Assembly (NCBI RefSeq): GCF_050908995.1
Contig: NC_135121.1
Coordinates: 11,718,001-11,782,000 of the forward strand
Reading direction: 5' to 3'
DNA from: Andrena cerasifolii
Lineage: Eukaryota > Arthropoda > Insecta > Hymenoptera > Andrenidae
Length of the DNA stretch: 64,000 nucleotides
Shown one piece after another: positions 1 through 13,502 of this stretch (position 1 is its first letter; every line of letters begins with the position of its first letter). The notes beneath the pieces were generated by a model, which was given only the letters and a program-made list of their open reading frames with translations, did not search any database and was not told the DNA's origin. Made by a program: the position numbers and the translations under genes.

Positions 1-1202
1 CGGGGAACTTTCAATCATTCGAGAGTACGTTTCCCAGCTAAATTTCCCGCCCAACAAAGTTTCATTTCAGGCGAAGCGGATTCGGCGTAGATTCTACGCA
101 ATTACAAGCGCAACTGCGCTCGAATTCTGCAGCAGCACGGAACACGCTCGCAACTATTTTCTATTTGTACGCTGCGGCGTTCGCGGTGTGCTCGCGTGCC
201 TCGTCGAAATCGCTGGAAATTTGTATATGCAGCCGGAAACGCCGCCGTGGATTACGCTTGTTAGAACTGGCGGGGGGGGTGGGGCTAACTGACGAAACGG
301 TGAAACGCGGAAAAGTGGGTTTCGCGTAAATGGCGATTCGATGTACGAGGTGGTCGAGATAAAGGGCAAATGGAACGTATCTCGGGTTAATTCCGGAACT
401 TGTAATTACTGGGAGGAACCAGTGACTCGGCACGCGGAACACAATGCGCACCGATGGAAAACGGCGAATGTAATTATTGGTTTGCTGTCAGCCGTATCTT
501 TCCAATGAAGCTTATCTCGGGATCGAATTAAAATCGGGCCCCGGCCAACGCTACCGGAACGCGCGCTGGTTATGAAACACCGTGACAATGTCGATTTCGA
601 TTCCTGAATATCCACCGGTCCAGTTGCGAAGGGAGGACAAGAGATAGAGGATTACTTTTTCCAATGAACTGGTCAGAACGAGGATTGTCAAGATATTCCG
701 CGGAATTCTTATAATTTAATGAAGAAGCTATGTTTATAGAAATAGCTGGATTTCACGTTACTCAGAAGCGATCAATCGCGGGGTGTCCTCCCTTGTCAGC
801 GGAACCGAGAGGCGAGAGATATATCGAAATCGATAGACCCTATCGTATCTATAATTCTACGTCAAGCTAGGCTACTCGACCGTGCCGAATCTCGCGCTGT
901 AATTTGCGAACGGAAGGCGTCACGGCCTCTAAAATATGGCTCACGACGGAGAAAGCAGAGGAAGGCGCGAAACGCCTTTCCCCGTTTAGCTGCTTTTTGC
1001 GGCGGGCCTCGTGTGCAATTATCGCCTGTAAAAGATTGCTCTAACGGTGTAATTTGCAGAAATGAAACCTGTCCGTGGCGACGAGGACTGGCAATCGTCT
1101 AATAGTGTAATCGACTCACAGGCGAGAGACGGCTTTATCAGCGAGGCGAATGAACGACGGAAGGAAGAAAGGAAGGTAAGATAGCAGTCTGTTATCACTC
1201 AC
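1..1202. other. Left-edge non-coding sequence, probably intron
   Basis: This stretch lies downstream, on the minus strand, of the splice donor that ends the 1203-4646 exon, so it is most simply an intron of that gene. The short open frames here have no recognisable motifs, no paired splice sites and no protein-like composition. I see no RNA gene or repeat. Confidence 0.5.
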
Positions 1203-4200
1203 CGCCCTCGCAGATTCGTAGTCGCCTTTCCTGAGCAGGTCCATCAGCCTCTGACGCTCCATTTCCTCCTTTGTCACGTACACCTTGGTTTCCTTAAACC
1301 TCGCGTCCTGCAGGTTCTCGTAATTGTCGCACAGAACGTTGTGAAAGACGATCGGCCTCTGCTGACCGACATGCTCGATGATCCTCAGCGTGTCGCCGTG
1401 CTCCGACGTATCCCTGGGCAGATCCTGCTTGAACTGGAGGTTCTTCACCAGCACCTCGTTCACCACGCGATCCTCGATCTCCCTCAAGCTGGTTCTCTCG
1501 TTCTCCGCCGCGTTATCAGCCCTTCCAGCGGCCTCCGGCTGGTCGACCTGATACCTGGCCTCCATCGCTCGATCGGACACCTCGCTCAAACGAAGGCACG
1601 CGTCTTCGACCTTGAACTTTCCCGCCTGCCTTTCACTCTCCAGCTCGTCCAGGGGAATAGTGGCAGTGGAGAGGTTGCTGTTCTCTCGCGTGTGACACGG
1701 CTGGCTCCCATCCATCAGGTTCCCGGAATCGTAGGGGATCTGGAAGTCCTCGAGGATCATGATCGGCTCTGCGACGTCTCGTTTTTCCTCGTGCTCGTTG
1801 CACACCGACGAACCAGTCGCGGCGGATCGGCCCTGCTGCTGGCTGCTCTTCGCGTTCTGCGGGGAGCCGGCTGACTGGAACGTGACGAAAGTCCTGGCAG
1901 GTTCGTTCGGCTGATCTCGCCTGCCGCAGGTCTCGTGGTCCCTCTTCCTCTCGGAAGAGCACCTCGGTCTGCCGTTCGGCAGCGCCTGCTGGATCTTGAG
2001 GCACTGACTCAGTCCGATCTCCGGGTATCTGCAAATGGACGCCTCGCTCCTCTGATCGTCTTCCTCAATAGTCTCCAGGTGTTCGTAGCGCGGCTCCCCG
2101 ACCCGTTCGTAAGCCTCTTCCTCCTCCCCCGGCTGCTGCGCCTCCACTTCGTTCCGTTCCCCGAGCGTAACCGCTTCTTTGGAAGGTGACTTGAGATCCG
2201 ATCGGCCGGTCCCTCCTTCGCCGTAAGCGGAAACCTGCAAAGAAGGTCGTAGGACCGATTCGAGGTCATCCGCGTGAATCACTTGCGGCTGCAGGCTGCG
2301 CTCGTAAATCTTCTCCACGTGATTCGGGGAGGAATAGTGGGATCTGCTGGGGGCCTCGTTCGCGCTGGATGCCCTCGACTTGGCCGAGTTCTGCTCGTTC
2401 AGCTGCTGCAGGGCCGCGTACACGCGATTGTTCGGATTGAAGCTGGACTGCAGCGAGCCCAGCCGCTCGCTCTTCGCGTCCTGCGGGCAGCAGGCGATCG
2501 GCTCCTTCCTGGGAAGAACCGGTGGCTTTCTAGCTTCTGGCTGCAGGCTGCCGACTTGAAGATTCCTCGGTCTCGTGACACGGGACTCCTGCTGGCCTTG
2601 GATGGTCCGGACACGCGCGCCAACGCCACCGTAAGCAGCGTCCTGCCTCGCCTGCTCCATCCTGTTCTCTCTGTTGTCCTGGCGGTGGTACCTGGACTCG
2701 GCCGATTCTCCGGATATCCTCTGGGTGTCCCGCGTGGGCCGATCGCCGCTCCTCGATGCTTCCATCGATTTACAGGCAGCATCGGCTGCTTTATCACCGG
2801 CTCGCGGTGAATCGCCCGTGAGAGCCGGCCGCCTACTTTCTCCGTCCTTATTTGGTGAGATCGCCTCGCCTTGGTCACCAAGGTTGCTCGGGCCCTTCGG
2901 CCCGCTGCTCCCTCCTCTCGCCCTCTGGCCTGTCTCTTCCTTAACGAGCGGCCTCGTCCCGCCGCTCGCGCTTTGATCGTGATTCTGCGACCGCTTGAAC
3001 GACGATCGCCGGCAGGGAATAACCGACGGCGACGGTGACGTGGACGGCAACGACGACGACGAGCCCGTCGGTGTCAAGCTGCCGATAGCCACGCCGCTTA
3101 CCCCAGATATCCTCCCGTGGTCCGACTCGTTTCTGGGCCTTACCAAATTCGTCAGCCTGCTCTCCGCTGCACCTTTGCTGCGACAGTTCTTCTCGCCGTG
3201 CCCGAGCTGCGCGGATTCACCGACTCCGTCCGCTTGGCCTTCCTCGTTGCTGCATTCTAATCGCCTCGATCTGAAGCTGGAGCTCAGGGGCCCCCTCTGG
3301 GGGATCCTGGAACCGGTCGAAGGGCTGATGTCCCTCGATCTGCCGACCACGCTGCTCGACGCGCTGAAACCGTAATCCTGCTGCTTGTTTCTGCTCTTCA
3401 GGGCTAGGTACTCCTTGTAGGTCCCTCTGCTAGTGTTCACGCCGACGTTTACCTTCTCCAGTTTACGCTCCAGCTTCTTGTCAGCGCGACTCAGATCGTC
3501 GTAGCTCGAGGACGTTCCGTTCAGCTTGTCCCTGCCCTCGTCGATCGATCTGGACCTCGAGTCCTGGCGATACCTCCTCTGGCTCTTCTGATCCGCGCTG
3601 CTGTTGGACCTCGTCAGGGGCTTCTCCCTGGTGGAGCTAGGGAAATTTTGACTCTGCGTCTGGCTCAGCCACTCGTCCACTCTCTTCTGGACTTCACCCT
3701 TGCGAAGCAACACCTCTGGAACTTTGGATCGACTGGCGTCCACCGTCAGCGTCACCGGCGAAACACGAGAAGATGGATTGTCTTCCGTCGGCGACGCCGG
3801 AACGTGCTTGACGGATTCCTTCTGCCTCTCCCTGGATCGTTGCCTCACTTGCGTCTGCTGGTTCACTTTCAGAACTGGTTGCGCCTTCTCGCGGACAGGG
3901 GAACACTTGGGCTGCGTCCTCGTCCCCGGGACCCTCGGTCTGTCTTGCTTCTTCTGCTGATCCATCATCACAGCCTCGAAGTTCGACACGCTGATGCTCC
4001 CAATGTCACTCAGGTCCGACGACCTTCGATAGTCAAGATCCTCGTACTCGTCCAGGATGTTGTTCACCGACTGAGTGTCGATCGAGCTGATGCTCTTCGA
4101 CTTGTTTCTCGCCACGCTCTCGTCGCTGCTCGAGTAACCGTGGCTCTGCTGCTGCTGCTGCTGACGATCACGGCTAGCTTGCCGTTTCGGACGAGCTTTC

Positions 4201-4646
4201 TGGTACTTCAGCACCGCGTTCTCGTAACGCTGCAGAGGATTCTCCAGTCCAGCCTCCGCCGCCTCGCCCTTGCTCCTCTTCGAAGCAGAAGCTTGCCTGG
4301 CGTATCTGTGCTGAGGCGAATCCTTCTGACCAAATATCGCTCCCTTTTGCAGCATGGCGGAGGACCCTTCGCCCTCCTGGCTGACTCTTGGCTGGACTAT
4401 CGAGCGGAAAGTCGTGAAACTCGGCGCGTTCCTCGAGCTTAGGCCCGGAGAGGCGGTTTCCTTCGTCAACTCTCTCCTCGCGAGGCTGGGTCGAGCTCGA
4501 TGATGGTCGACGGCCAGCGGCGGGCCATCCTCGTCGACGAATGGAATGTTGCTGCCGGCGCTTAAGGTCTTCAAGATGATTTCGTCAGTCATGGTCGGGG
4601 AGGTCACATTTTTGTGAATCCTGAAGAGTAGCACCGTTTCGTCCTC
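1203..4646 (-). CDS. Giant internal exon of an unidentified large disordered protein (partial gene)
   Basis: This is a single exon of 3444 bp, open throughout on the minus strand in one frame. It is bounded by a pyrimidine-rich acceptor (TTTGTTCTAG before 4646) and a consensus donor (GTGAGT just after 1203). Both ends are in phase 0, so the exon is a whole number of codons (1148). An apparent start at 4634 is a GTG inside the exon, not a real start: four codons (EDET) precede it in frame. The protein is rich in Ser, Arg, Gln, Glu and Asp, with a six-Gln run about 160 residues in, many RS/SR and basic stretches, acidic patches, and no transmembrane segment or catalytic motif. The last 120 residues (for example KVYVTKEEMERQRLMDLL) look helical and charged. 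This suggests an intracellular scaffold or regulatory protein. I do not recognise the family. The gene must continue to the left of the window, and 5' exons must lie to the right of 4646. Confidence 0.8.
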
Positions 4647-5466
4647 CTAGAACAAATTAAAGTAGCACGTGCCGTTAAGGAAACGTATCAGTCGGGCATT
4701 TCGTGCACACCTATAGATTCCCTGTGCAACGTTACTAACACCAACGCCACTGAAATTCGTAATTCAAAAGGCGAGATGGCGGCACGGAGGCACACGCTTC
4801 CGTGAAACGGTTCTTTCGATCGACTTCCGGCTAAGAGCGGCACCCACACGTTTTACCGCCGGTCAAATATCCGGTAGCTGGCCGATATCCGACTGGAATT
4901 AATTCGGTTTTCGGGCCTCGGGCGTATTAGATATTGTAATGGGCGAACACACGCCGTGCGTTGAATCGTTAAAGACCATAACGTGCCCGTTTCGAATTGA
5001 ATATGCCAGGTCAGGCTGGTGCACGGTGAATATTGACTATCGAGAAGTATATTTGCTCTCGTCATGCATATTTATTTCATCGATATTCCGGCAAATTAAT
5101 CGTCTTAACGGTCGTTCGTTACGAGCTCCGATCCCACCGATCGATATCCGAGTAAATACCTCTGCAAAGTGGTTCCCGTGTAACATCAAAGACCCTCAAA
5201 TGGTCAGCAATTTTTACATTCAGGGATCACTCGAGGAGAAACTACCATCTCTACCCGACTCGATTAATCCGCTGAAATTGACGACGCTAGCGGATCGATA
5301 CCGTTCGTTTCTGAATCGCGTATTTCTACGCTCAAGGAACGGCGGACGTAACCGTGGTACCTCGTGGCAATTAGAAGTATTCCTGGCAATTGCAGAGGCG
5401 GTAATTCCGATTACGTGGATGGGACTGAAACCTCGAAAATGCCATCGATAAATATCAAAGCGGCGC

Positions 5467-6370
5467 GCAGGTGGGGAAATTTCGCGATTTTATGGCCAGA
5501 ACCACAAAAATAAATTTTTGATTTCGACAAAATAAATGCAAATGTCAATTGAAGAACTAAAATGAGTATCAAATGCCACCAATTTTACTGTTAAATGTTT
5601 TAATACAAAGCTCGTATAGACTCGCAAATGTTCATGCGAGGTTAGATCGATCGCAAAGAATTAATCCAGATTTTCAAGTTGCTTCAAACACTTATATTGT
5701 GTTATCCAAAGATCTGAAAATAATTTGAAGGCATGGATTTAATTCCTGCTGGTACGTAACATATCTTTTTGTCCTCAAAATAATTGTGGTTTTTAATACG
5801 TAATTTATACAATTTTTAAAGTAATGTTTTAGAAATAACCTTTTCATATAGGAATCAATTTTCAATACATAAAATAGTTATCAATCCCATAATATCCTGC
5901 AATGATTTTCATTCCTATTTTACGTTCGACTATTTTGATTCTATAAATGCAATTATTAATTGCTAATAGTTGCTAATCTTGTAATTATATGCATTTTTTT
6001 AAACACGATCCAGTGTGTCTTGTCTAACATATGATATAACTGTGACCGAGACTGGTTCACGTGTTATACATTACAAACCTTTTTATTCTTTTTTAAACTA
6101 TTTTATTCAGCTTCGATCCTCTGTTTGATTGTTTGTATTATTGTAGTCTTTATCGTTCGTAATTTTTGCAAGTGCTGTTTCTCGGATAATTTAGTTTCTC
6201 ATATATATGAACGTAAAAGTGCCGAATTTTATATAATAAAAATAAGTTTTGTGGTTTTGACCACGAAAATGGATATAGTTCTTCAATTGACATTTGTATT
6301 AAATTTGTAAAATTCAAAAATTTCATTTCTGCAGTTTTGGCCATAAAATCGCAAAATTTCCCCACTGTGC
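5467..6370. mobile_element. Non-autonomous TIR element, long copy (family A, copy 1)
   Basis: A 904-bp element with inverted ends: the left end reads GTGGGGAAATTTCGCGATTT and the right end is its near-exact reverse complement, finishing CCCCACTGTGC. The 5-bp flank GGCGC is present directly on both sides (5462-5466 and 6371-6375), consistent with a target-site duplication; the identity extends to CGGCGC if the boundary base is counted. The interior is AT-rich with no transposase. A shorter copy with the same ends and matching interior lies at 59627-60057. A DNA-transposon-derived MITE is the best call; the superfamily is undetermined. Confidence 0.85.
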
Positions 6371-7952
6371 GGCGCAGCGTCGCTTCGTCGCCAGTCCTCG
6401 AGGACGAACTTTCAATTCGCGCCACGGAATAACGTCACGAGATCGGCGTAAATTGAATTAAACCTTCGCCCCTTGCGAGCGTGTACACGCTTCTGTGCCG
6501 CGGCCCCGTGAACGATTCCCACGTGACCAAGCCACGAGCATCTCCTAGGCGGAATTCTACTTTTAGAACGTTCCTACCAGATATCGCCGGTGGACCACCG
6601 CCGCGCGATTCGTACGTGGAGGATCTGCCTGGCCCCGTTCCCTCTCCCCGAAATTGACCCACAATTAAGACGTCGGAGTAGAAAGCGCGAGCGGGGAACG
6701 CGAGCACAGGCCTCCGCTAAACGGCCAACAAAAAAGGAATTTCTTCCCGAGACAATGCAGGCGTCGCACAATGCTTGGACGGTGATAAAAAAGGGGGGAG
6801 AAGCGAAGGTGGAGAGCGAAGAAAGGGAAGAAAAGAACGGTGACGGAAAGAGAAAGGGACGAAACAGAAGGTTCCTCGTAATTATCGTCTTGAAACAAAA
6901 TACATTCCGCCTGTGGCTAGAAACCACGAATGGCCACGTTCCATGGCCAACGCTGCCGCAGCGGGGACCCATTTTTCGGATGCACTGACCCGGATCTTAA
7001 ATCCACCAGCGGGACCATTATTATTTCACTTCCTCGGCGTGGGTGTGAGAGACGCTGGATACTTGATTATTCCATGCAAAATTGCGGCTCGCGAAGTTCT
7101 GGCCTCTGTTTTTCAAACTAAATGAGAGATTCGTCTTGAGAGGGTCAGCAGCTTGCTGACCGCGGGATCCAGAGCGATCTGCATAAACAGGGGGCCTGCC
7201 CCTTTGCTCGAAGAACATTGGTCCAGACCCTGAGGAACACTGTCACAAGCGGTGGGATCGTGGAATTCGAAGAAGACGATTAAATCGTGGGTAGGAGGAA
7301 AAGGGAGCCGGTATGGGTTGATGATAGACGACGTCTCAATTGAGGTCCGTTGGATCAGCGTAATCTGGGCCTCAATTGGAATCCAGCGGATAGACATGGG
7401 CAGGATCTCGATTGAGGTCTGCCGGAATCAGAGAGTTAAGGCGGGTTTAACGCGACTCACGGTTTACCCGCGCCACCGTCAAAAGAAGTCTCTGAAAACG
7501 CCGGAACTTCTGGTCCTACCAACTCCCCTTCGAATACATTTGCATAAACACCGTGGTGGCTGAATATGAAGCCGACGAGAGGATTTCCAAGCGTACAAAC
7601 TGAAACTCGGATTGACTGTCAGGCGTGTGGCTCTTACTAGAAAGAAGTCCATCGTGACGTTGAACGAGAGAGAAAGGTAAAGGTTCCAGCATGAAAATAC
7701 CACACACGGTTCTTCCTATTATCGATCATCCACATCCTAAACGTCTGCGTTCGATCATCGACAGCCTGAAGCCTGAATCAAGTAGCGAGCACGACTGCCA
7801 AACACGATGGACCACACGCGAGTCTTCATGTTCTTTATCGCCAGTTGATCGCGAGCACGGTCGATCATGAATGTTAATTATGCAAGTGGTGAATACACTT
7901 TCTCTGGAAAAGCATCGGAGCAGCATCAAAGTCGTCGATTCGTGTGGAATAT

Positions 7953-8364
7953 CGGCACTTTTCGATGTAACATTTCGGATTTTGCCGAAACTTGGATATG
8001 TTATAGTCTTTAATGATATATAAACGTACCTCGAAGGATTTTTAAAAAAATTTAAATCTGTGGATCTTACAGCTCTTTGAAATATAGTGTTTACCTTTTT
8101 TAATAAATTATAACTTTTGAACTATAAAACTGATAAAAATGAGCTTTTGGGAGCTCACAGTGGAGGTATTAGAGTACCTAATAAAAATTATTTCACTGTA
8201 ATAAAACAAATTTTTTACCATTTTTTTGCAATTATTTTAAACAATTGCAATTTACACAAAATACGTACCTTTTTAAAAATTGAAAAAAATTGAGGATATA
8301 CCACTGTTTGTCCTTTTTATGGATACGTTTTAAAAACTCCGAAATGTTACTCCGAAAAGTGTCC
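7953..8364. mobile_element. AT-rich TIR element (MITE, family B)
   Basis: A 412-bp AT-rich block in GC-richer surroundings, bounded by imperfect inverted repeats of about 27 bp. The left end contains GGCACTTTTCG then GTAACATTTCGGA, and the right end carries the reverse complement (TCCGAAATGTTAC then CGAAAAGTGTCC). TAT flanks both sides and may be a short target duplication. There is no coding capacity. Confidence 0.75.
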
Positions 8365-9470
8365 TATTTCGCATGGAACGTGGGCCTACGTTCCTCAAAC
8401 GCGTGGGTTACGAATAACTCGTCGACAGTTTCCAGATTACAAAAAATCACGTGAATCCATACAGAAGCAGAGGATGAACGAAGCGTCCGAAATCGGTTGG
8501 GATCAAAAACCGAGGATTACCAACTGGTGAATGAAGCGGACGTGGTCATTAACGGAGACATTCGCGTGGTGCCATTTTTCGCCTACCTAGGCAACGCAAG
8601 AAGATCGCGCGTGGACGTTATCGAAATGAATGATAGAAGACCCGAGAGAAGAAGAGCCGCGCGTTGGTGGACGAAAAAGTATGCCACGAGGGTGCTTCTC
8701 GATTTATTCGCTTCCGGGCCACCCGGATTACACGGGGGCGTAAATAAAGGCACCCCTATCTATCGAGGAAGCGTTTTTTCGCCGTGCTTCACGGGGCCCT
8801 TTAAACACAGTCCATTGGACGGTTGCCAGTGCTCCAGGACCGGCGTGACGCCTCGAGGAGGGCACCGGTGCGCGTGTTAGCAAGCGAGCCGCGTAGCGGC
8901 GATGAGGATCGTCGAGAGGATCGCCTCCGCTGCGATTAAACAAGCCAAGAATGCGAGAGAAGAGCGTGGGCCACCGACCGTGGCACGGTTCTTTTTAATG
9001 GGTTAATAATCGTTGCACGCGCCAATCGCGAAAAGACTCGTACGCGTTAGCGACGCTCGTTAAGCGAGCTTCGTTCGAGGAGCTTGTGCACGGTGCTTAA
9101 ACCTTTTTGACCCGTCAATTGATCGCGCGACGAGGCCTTTAATCTTGTTTCGACTCCTCTGCCTCTCCTCTCGAGCTTCCCACATGCCTCGGCGTTTCCG
9201 CCTCGCGATCTTCGACCGGCGAGCGATCGATCTCCCGTCAGATCTGAATATAAAGAAAGCAGTATATGCAAGTTGCACGGTCGCCGCGAGGTGACGATGC
9301 TTCATCGGCGCGTAATTTGTCACACGGCCGTCGGAATAGAAATCGGATGTATTGTGCGCCCCTCAGTGGAAATCTGCCCTGAGTGGTGAAACGTGCTTTT
9401 TTTTCGCGCGACGAATCATTTTCGTCTCGATTTGCACGAGATGAATTGTATACAATAGCTCTCTCCCGAG

Positions 9471-9488
9471 TGGGGGGGGGGGGGGGGG
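9471..9488 (+). repeat. Poly-G run
   Basis: A homopolymer of about 18 G residues within non-coding sequence. It is a simple repeat and prone to sequencing length error. No function is inferred. Confidence 0.8.
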
Positions 9489-11210
9489 AATAGGAAAAAG
9501 CAGGAAAAGGTTTGATCCGGCGAAGTGCTCGAAAATGGAAAATAGAATAGCGCCCGGCGATAAAAATGTGACGGAGGTCGGGGCCAAAAAAAAGCGATCG
9601 GGTTTTGCGGCACGTGATAAACGAATTTTCGTCACGTCAAATCACGATGAAGTCCTTCTGCACCTGAAAAAACCTACAGGTTGACTCCACTGTATCGGCC
9701 TGATAATGGCGAGCCATTAATCTTTCTAACGGATTGCTGTTCACCTACGTGGCGCGAGATAATGTTGCTCCTCGACATCGCTTAATCGCGCACTAGTACC
9801 TATACAGGCGGTTTCAATATCCACGATGCAAAGAGGGAAACGACAAGATCCTTTTAAACTATCGAGCATAGAATCCCCACAGAGGTTTTCTCCTGGACGG
9901 TCTTTTCTCTTTGGAATAATTTCAAGCGATAAGTGATGCGAAGGAGATAGCAAAGAGGATAGAAAATACAGTATCGATGGAGCACCCGATAGAGACAGAT
10001 CGACGCAGCTATACAGGGTTGCTCAGAATGACGTACAAGGTTTTTCGCTGATAATGTCGAATGTTTTATCACGGCGCAATTAAAGTACATCACCGGGAGG
10101 GATTCTCGTTTTACGCGGAGCGTGATTTGCAACGAAGATTGAAACTTTTATATATGAATCCGCGAGGAGTGAAATACGAGAGAAGCGCGTTTCGAATATC
10201 AATCCCTCCGCGGAAAGCCCTGGCGTAACTAGCGTACCATTACGCGAGAGTAACCGATGGATTTCGGTAAAAAGAACCAACTCCGCTTCTGCGATATTAA
10301 AGATCGCTGCCCCTAAAGATGAGTAACATTGGGGGGGGCCTTTGATTTTTCACAAGCATTTAACAGAAGACAGAGAATGGCAGGGGGAAAGGAGCCTTCT
10401 TCTGGCTGCAATTTCCCGGAAAATCTATGAAAACGAATTTCCTTCGAGCCGAGTTACTGTTTCCACGAAAAAAGTCCTCCCTCGCCCCTGAATAGGTCTA
10501 TCGTTTCGGCTCCGCAATATTGTATCGTTCGTTCCTATTCTTCCAGGCGGGTGGGCCCCCTATTCCCCAGAGTACCTTCTGAAAACACTCGATGCCCTTT
10601 TACAACCTTCTTCCCTGCCTCCCCACCAGGTTCCTAAGCCGATGGGCTATTCACGGCCCTGACAGGGCTGGCCTTTGAGGTGCATGACCTGTATGCAACT
10701 GCACCGGGCGAGGAAGAGAGAGAAAAGCACGCATGGAAATGCTCCGTGAAACGATCGCTATTTCTGTTCGTATTGCTTGCTCCCTTTGATCGTTACTCGA
10801 CTATTTATCATACTCGCCGCGCGCAGTTACACTGTGTAACACGCGAGGCCGCTACAATTAAACGCGAAAAAGTCGCGCCGTTTGAAAACATTCTTGCGAG
10901 TCAATTTCACGATGCCCCGAGAACGAGGGGCCCACGGTTTATTAATACCACCCTCGCCGTTACGCCGTTAATGGCCCGCAAAGATCGGAAGCTGTAGATC
11001 CTTCACGGTTGCTGATTAACCCCTTACGCTTTCACGAGTGCACGAGTGCAGCGCAGAGGTTTGTCAATATTTGCTAGACACTGTCTTGCATCGCTGCTCG
11101 ATGCTGTTTGGACTTCTAGAAGTTGTTGTACTATCACCGTTCGAAAACAGTTGATAGAAGAAACCACCCCTTACACCTAAAACTATCTAAAAGATTTTAA
11201 ACTATGCGCT

Positions 11211-11605
11211 ATAAGGCGAATGTCCCAATTTCTGCCCATTTAAGAGGTAACTCGTCATGAAGCAGGTGTAAAAAATTTGTTTGTGATCAAAATTTGCAGA
11301 GCAATTGATTAATTCTTTAATAATAAATCAACCAATTCGAAAACTATTTAAGAAAGATATTTCAAGATTTTTAACTATTAGTAATCTGTAATTAAATATA
11401 TAATGCTCTAAATGTCCGTATTTCTGCTCATGAATAATAGCGATGTATGCATTGCCCCAAGCTCGTGCAACACTCGCTTAGATGTTTAAATAATTTAGAA
11501 TTATTTTTCTGCAACTATAGTGCAAACGTAACGCATATAATAATAAGAAAAATACGAAATGATCAGAAATGGGGACATGAGCAGAAATTGGGACATTCAC
11601 CTTAT
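11211..11605. mobile_element. TIR element with internal copies of its terminal motif (MITE, family C)
   Basis: About 395 bp. The left end reads ATAAGGCGAATGTCCCAATT and the right end is the reverse complement (AATTGGGACATTCACCTTAT). The core motif TCCCAATTTCTGCYCAT recurs inside: a variant in direct orientation near 11415, and two inverted copies back to back near 11563-11597. The interior is AT-rich with no transposase. Confidence 0.75.
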
Positions 11606-13277
11606 CGAGTTCTGGGGAATTTGGGGCTAGAATCTGTGTTCACAGAAGCTCCCCTAATTTTCTGGAAAGCTTTGATGGCTCCAGGAACGAGCACCCTTCG
11701 CGACTTTTTCACTGGAACCGAGGTTCCCGCCACGTGGGGCCTGATTCGTGGCCCGCAGATGTGATCCCCGGAGACCGTGGTCCTCCGGTTCCCCTCCCTT
11801 CGCTTCTACTTTCCGCGGCGCGCCACAGACACACTCGTTTTTCTTTGCAAATAAACCACGTGCCTGCTTCTGACAACGCGACGTGCGTCGCCAATTCGTG
11901 CGAGATATTGCGCCACCGCGACGTTAGACGAGCTTTTTATTTCGTGGATCCTCACCGTGCTCCGTTTATTTATATCCCGCGTTATTGCCCCGAATTCGAG
12001 CGTCTCTTATCCCCAAATTCACTTTCGAGTGGCTCGAGACGCCCACCAGTCTAATTTAGCAAGAAGATTCTTCGAGGAGAGCGTTCACTAGCGCCTCTTC
12101 ATAGATGAACAGAAGAAATGGAATTTCATCGAAACTGGCTGGCTGAAAAGCTCGGAGGATGTCAAGTTCACGGCTCCCTTGCGGGGAAAACGTTAACGAA
12201 GGCCAGCTCTCACGATATTGGCCGCGATAGAAGGCGCGGAGGCGAGAGCAGCCGTTCGATTCCTCGCGTCGAAGCGGAGGAGCCTCTCGGTTGTCTTTGA
12301 TCTCGCTTTTGTACCGGATACACTCGTTATGGCGCGGCTCTCCCTCTCTCTGTCTCTTTTCAAAACTAACCGACACCACGGTGCAAGTGCATTCACACGA
12401 AGATAACCGGCACCAACCGTCGAGCCACCACCCTCGTGGTATTGTCCGGGCCTCATTCAGACTCTGATAATCGCGGAGAATATGAATCGACCGCGGCTAG
12501 CGTTTGCCCGAGCCTTATCGGCCACGCACTCTCCCTCGCACGTGTAACCAGTTACAACACACAGAAAGAGACGTTTTTCGAACGATCTGCCCTGCCAGAC
12601 GAAAACTGCCCGCAGCCCACTGTACGAGCTTTGGAAAAATCGTTGTGCGAGATCGTTAAGCGCAGATCAAAGTCTCCTGCGAAATATGTTACGACATTGA
12701 TTACGCTGGATAATGTCGGCAGTAATTTATCGACGGGCATAAACGCCAGAGGAATCATTGAGTTTTAAGTTGAATTAACGCGAGTGCCGAAGGAGACGGT
12801 GAGACAGAGCCGAAAGCAATCCCGCGATAACTCATTACCGCGCCCATGGACCCTTCTTTCTACTCGTTTTGCAACGGTAACCAGCCTCGCGTCTTTCGAT
12901 CGCGCCAGCGTAGCTCGCCCACGCGCGTCATCTCGTCATTCGATCCGCGTATCGCCCTGGAGGGGATCCTCCCCGCGTGGGTTCATGTGAATGATACCGT
13001 AGAACGACGTAGAAATTGTCAGGAACGCACGGTATCGTATCTTTAATTGCCGCAACGCGGCCGATTATCACGGCGGCATTAACGAACCGACAATTAGCTC
13101 CGAACCTGAGCGCTTATGAAACCTTCCTACGAGACGATAACATTTCCACGTTACCAAATCCGGTATATGTGCACGTCGTCAAGCTGTACGATACAGCTAA
13201 GGTACATATGCAATTGCAAGTGTCTATGATACACCGTTCAGGGGCGGATTCGTGTAGAGGCTAAGTAAACTGAAAAT

Positions 13278-13502
13278 TTTGAGGAGCGGCAAATTTTGGA
13301 GGGCGGTAAATTTGGGGGTACGACAAAATTGGGGAACGACAATATTTAGGGAGCGTCAAATTTTGGAGAGTGGTAAGTTTTAGGGAGCGCCAAATTTTAA
13401 GGAGCACTAAATTTCGGGGAGTGGTAAATTTTGGTGGCGGTAAATTTCGGGGAGCGACAAATTTTAAGGGCGGCAAATTTTGGGAAGCGACAAATTTTGG
13501 AC
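13278..13502 (+). repeat. Degenerate minisatellite, about 17-20 bp period
   Basis: Roughly a dozen diverged tandem units built on GGGAGCGGCAAATTTTG, with variants such as GGGAGCGACAAATTTT and GAGTGGTAAATTTT. Unit length drifts by a few bases. The minus-strand reading (a Pro/Lys/Leu-rich open frame at 13261-13476) is only a by-product of the period and is not treated as a gene. Confidence 0.85.

Noticed and set aside
3648..4442. 264-codon plus-strand open frame
   Set aside because: It is entirely antisense to the 1203-4646 exon, has Leu/Arg/His-rich composition typical of a mirrored Ser/Arg/Gln-rich frame, and no motif or splice context.
6125..6310. Small proteins encoded within the family A elements (6125-6310 and 59734-59997)
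   Set aside because: They share a C-terminus only because the elements are copies; no transposase or other motif.
13261..13476. Pro/Lys/Leu-repeat protein on the minus strand
   Set aside because: It is produced by the minisatellite period; no start context, splice sites or continuation.
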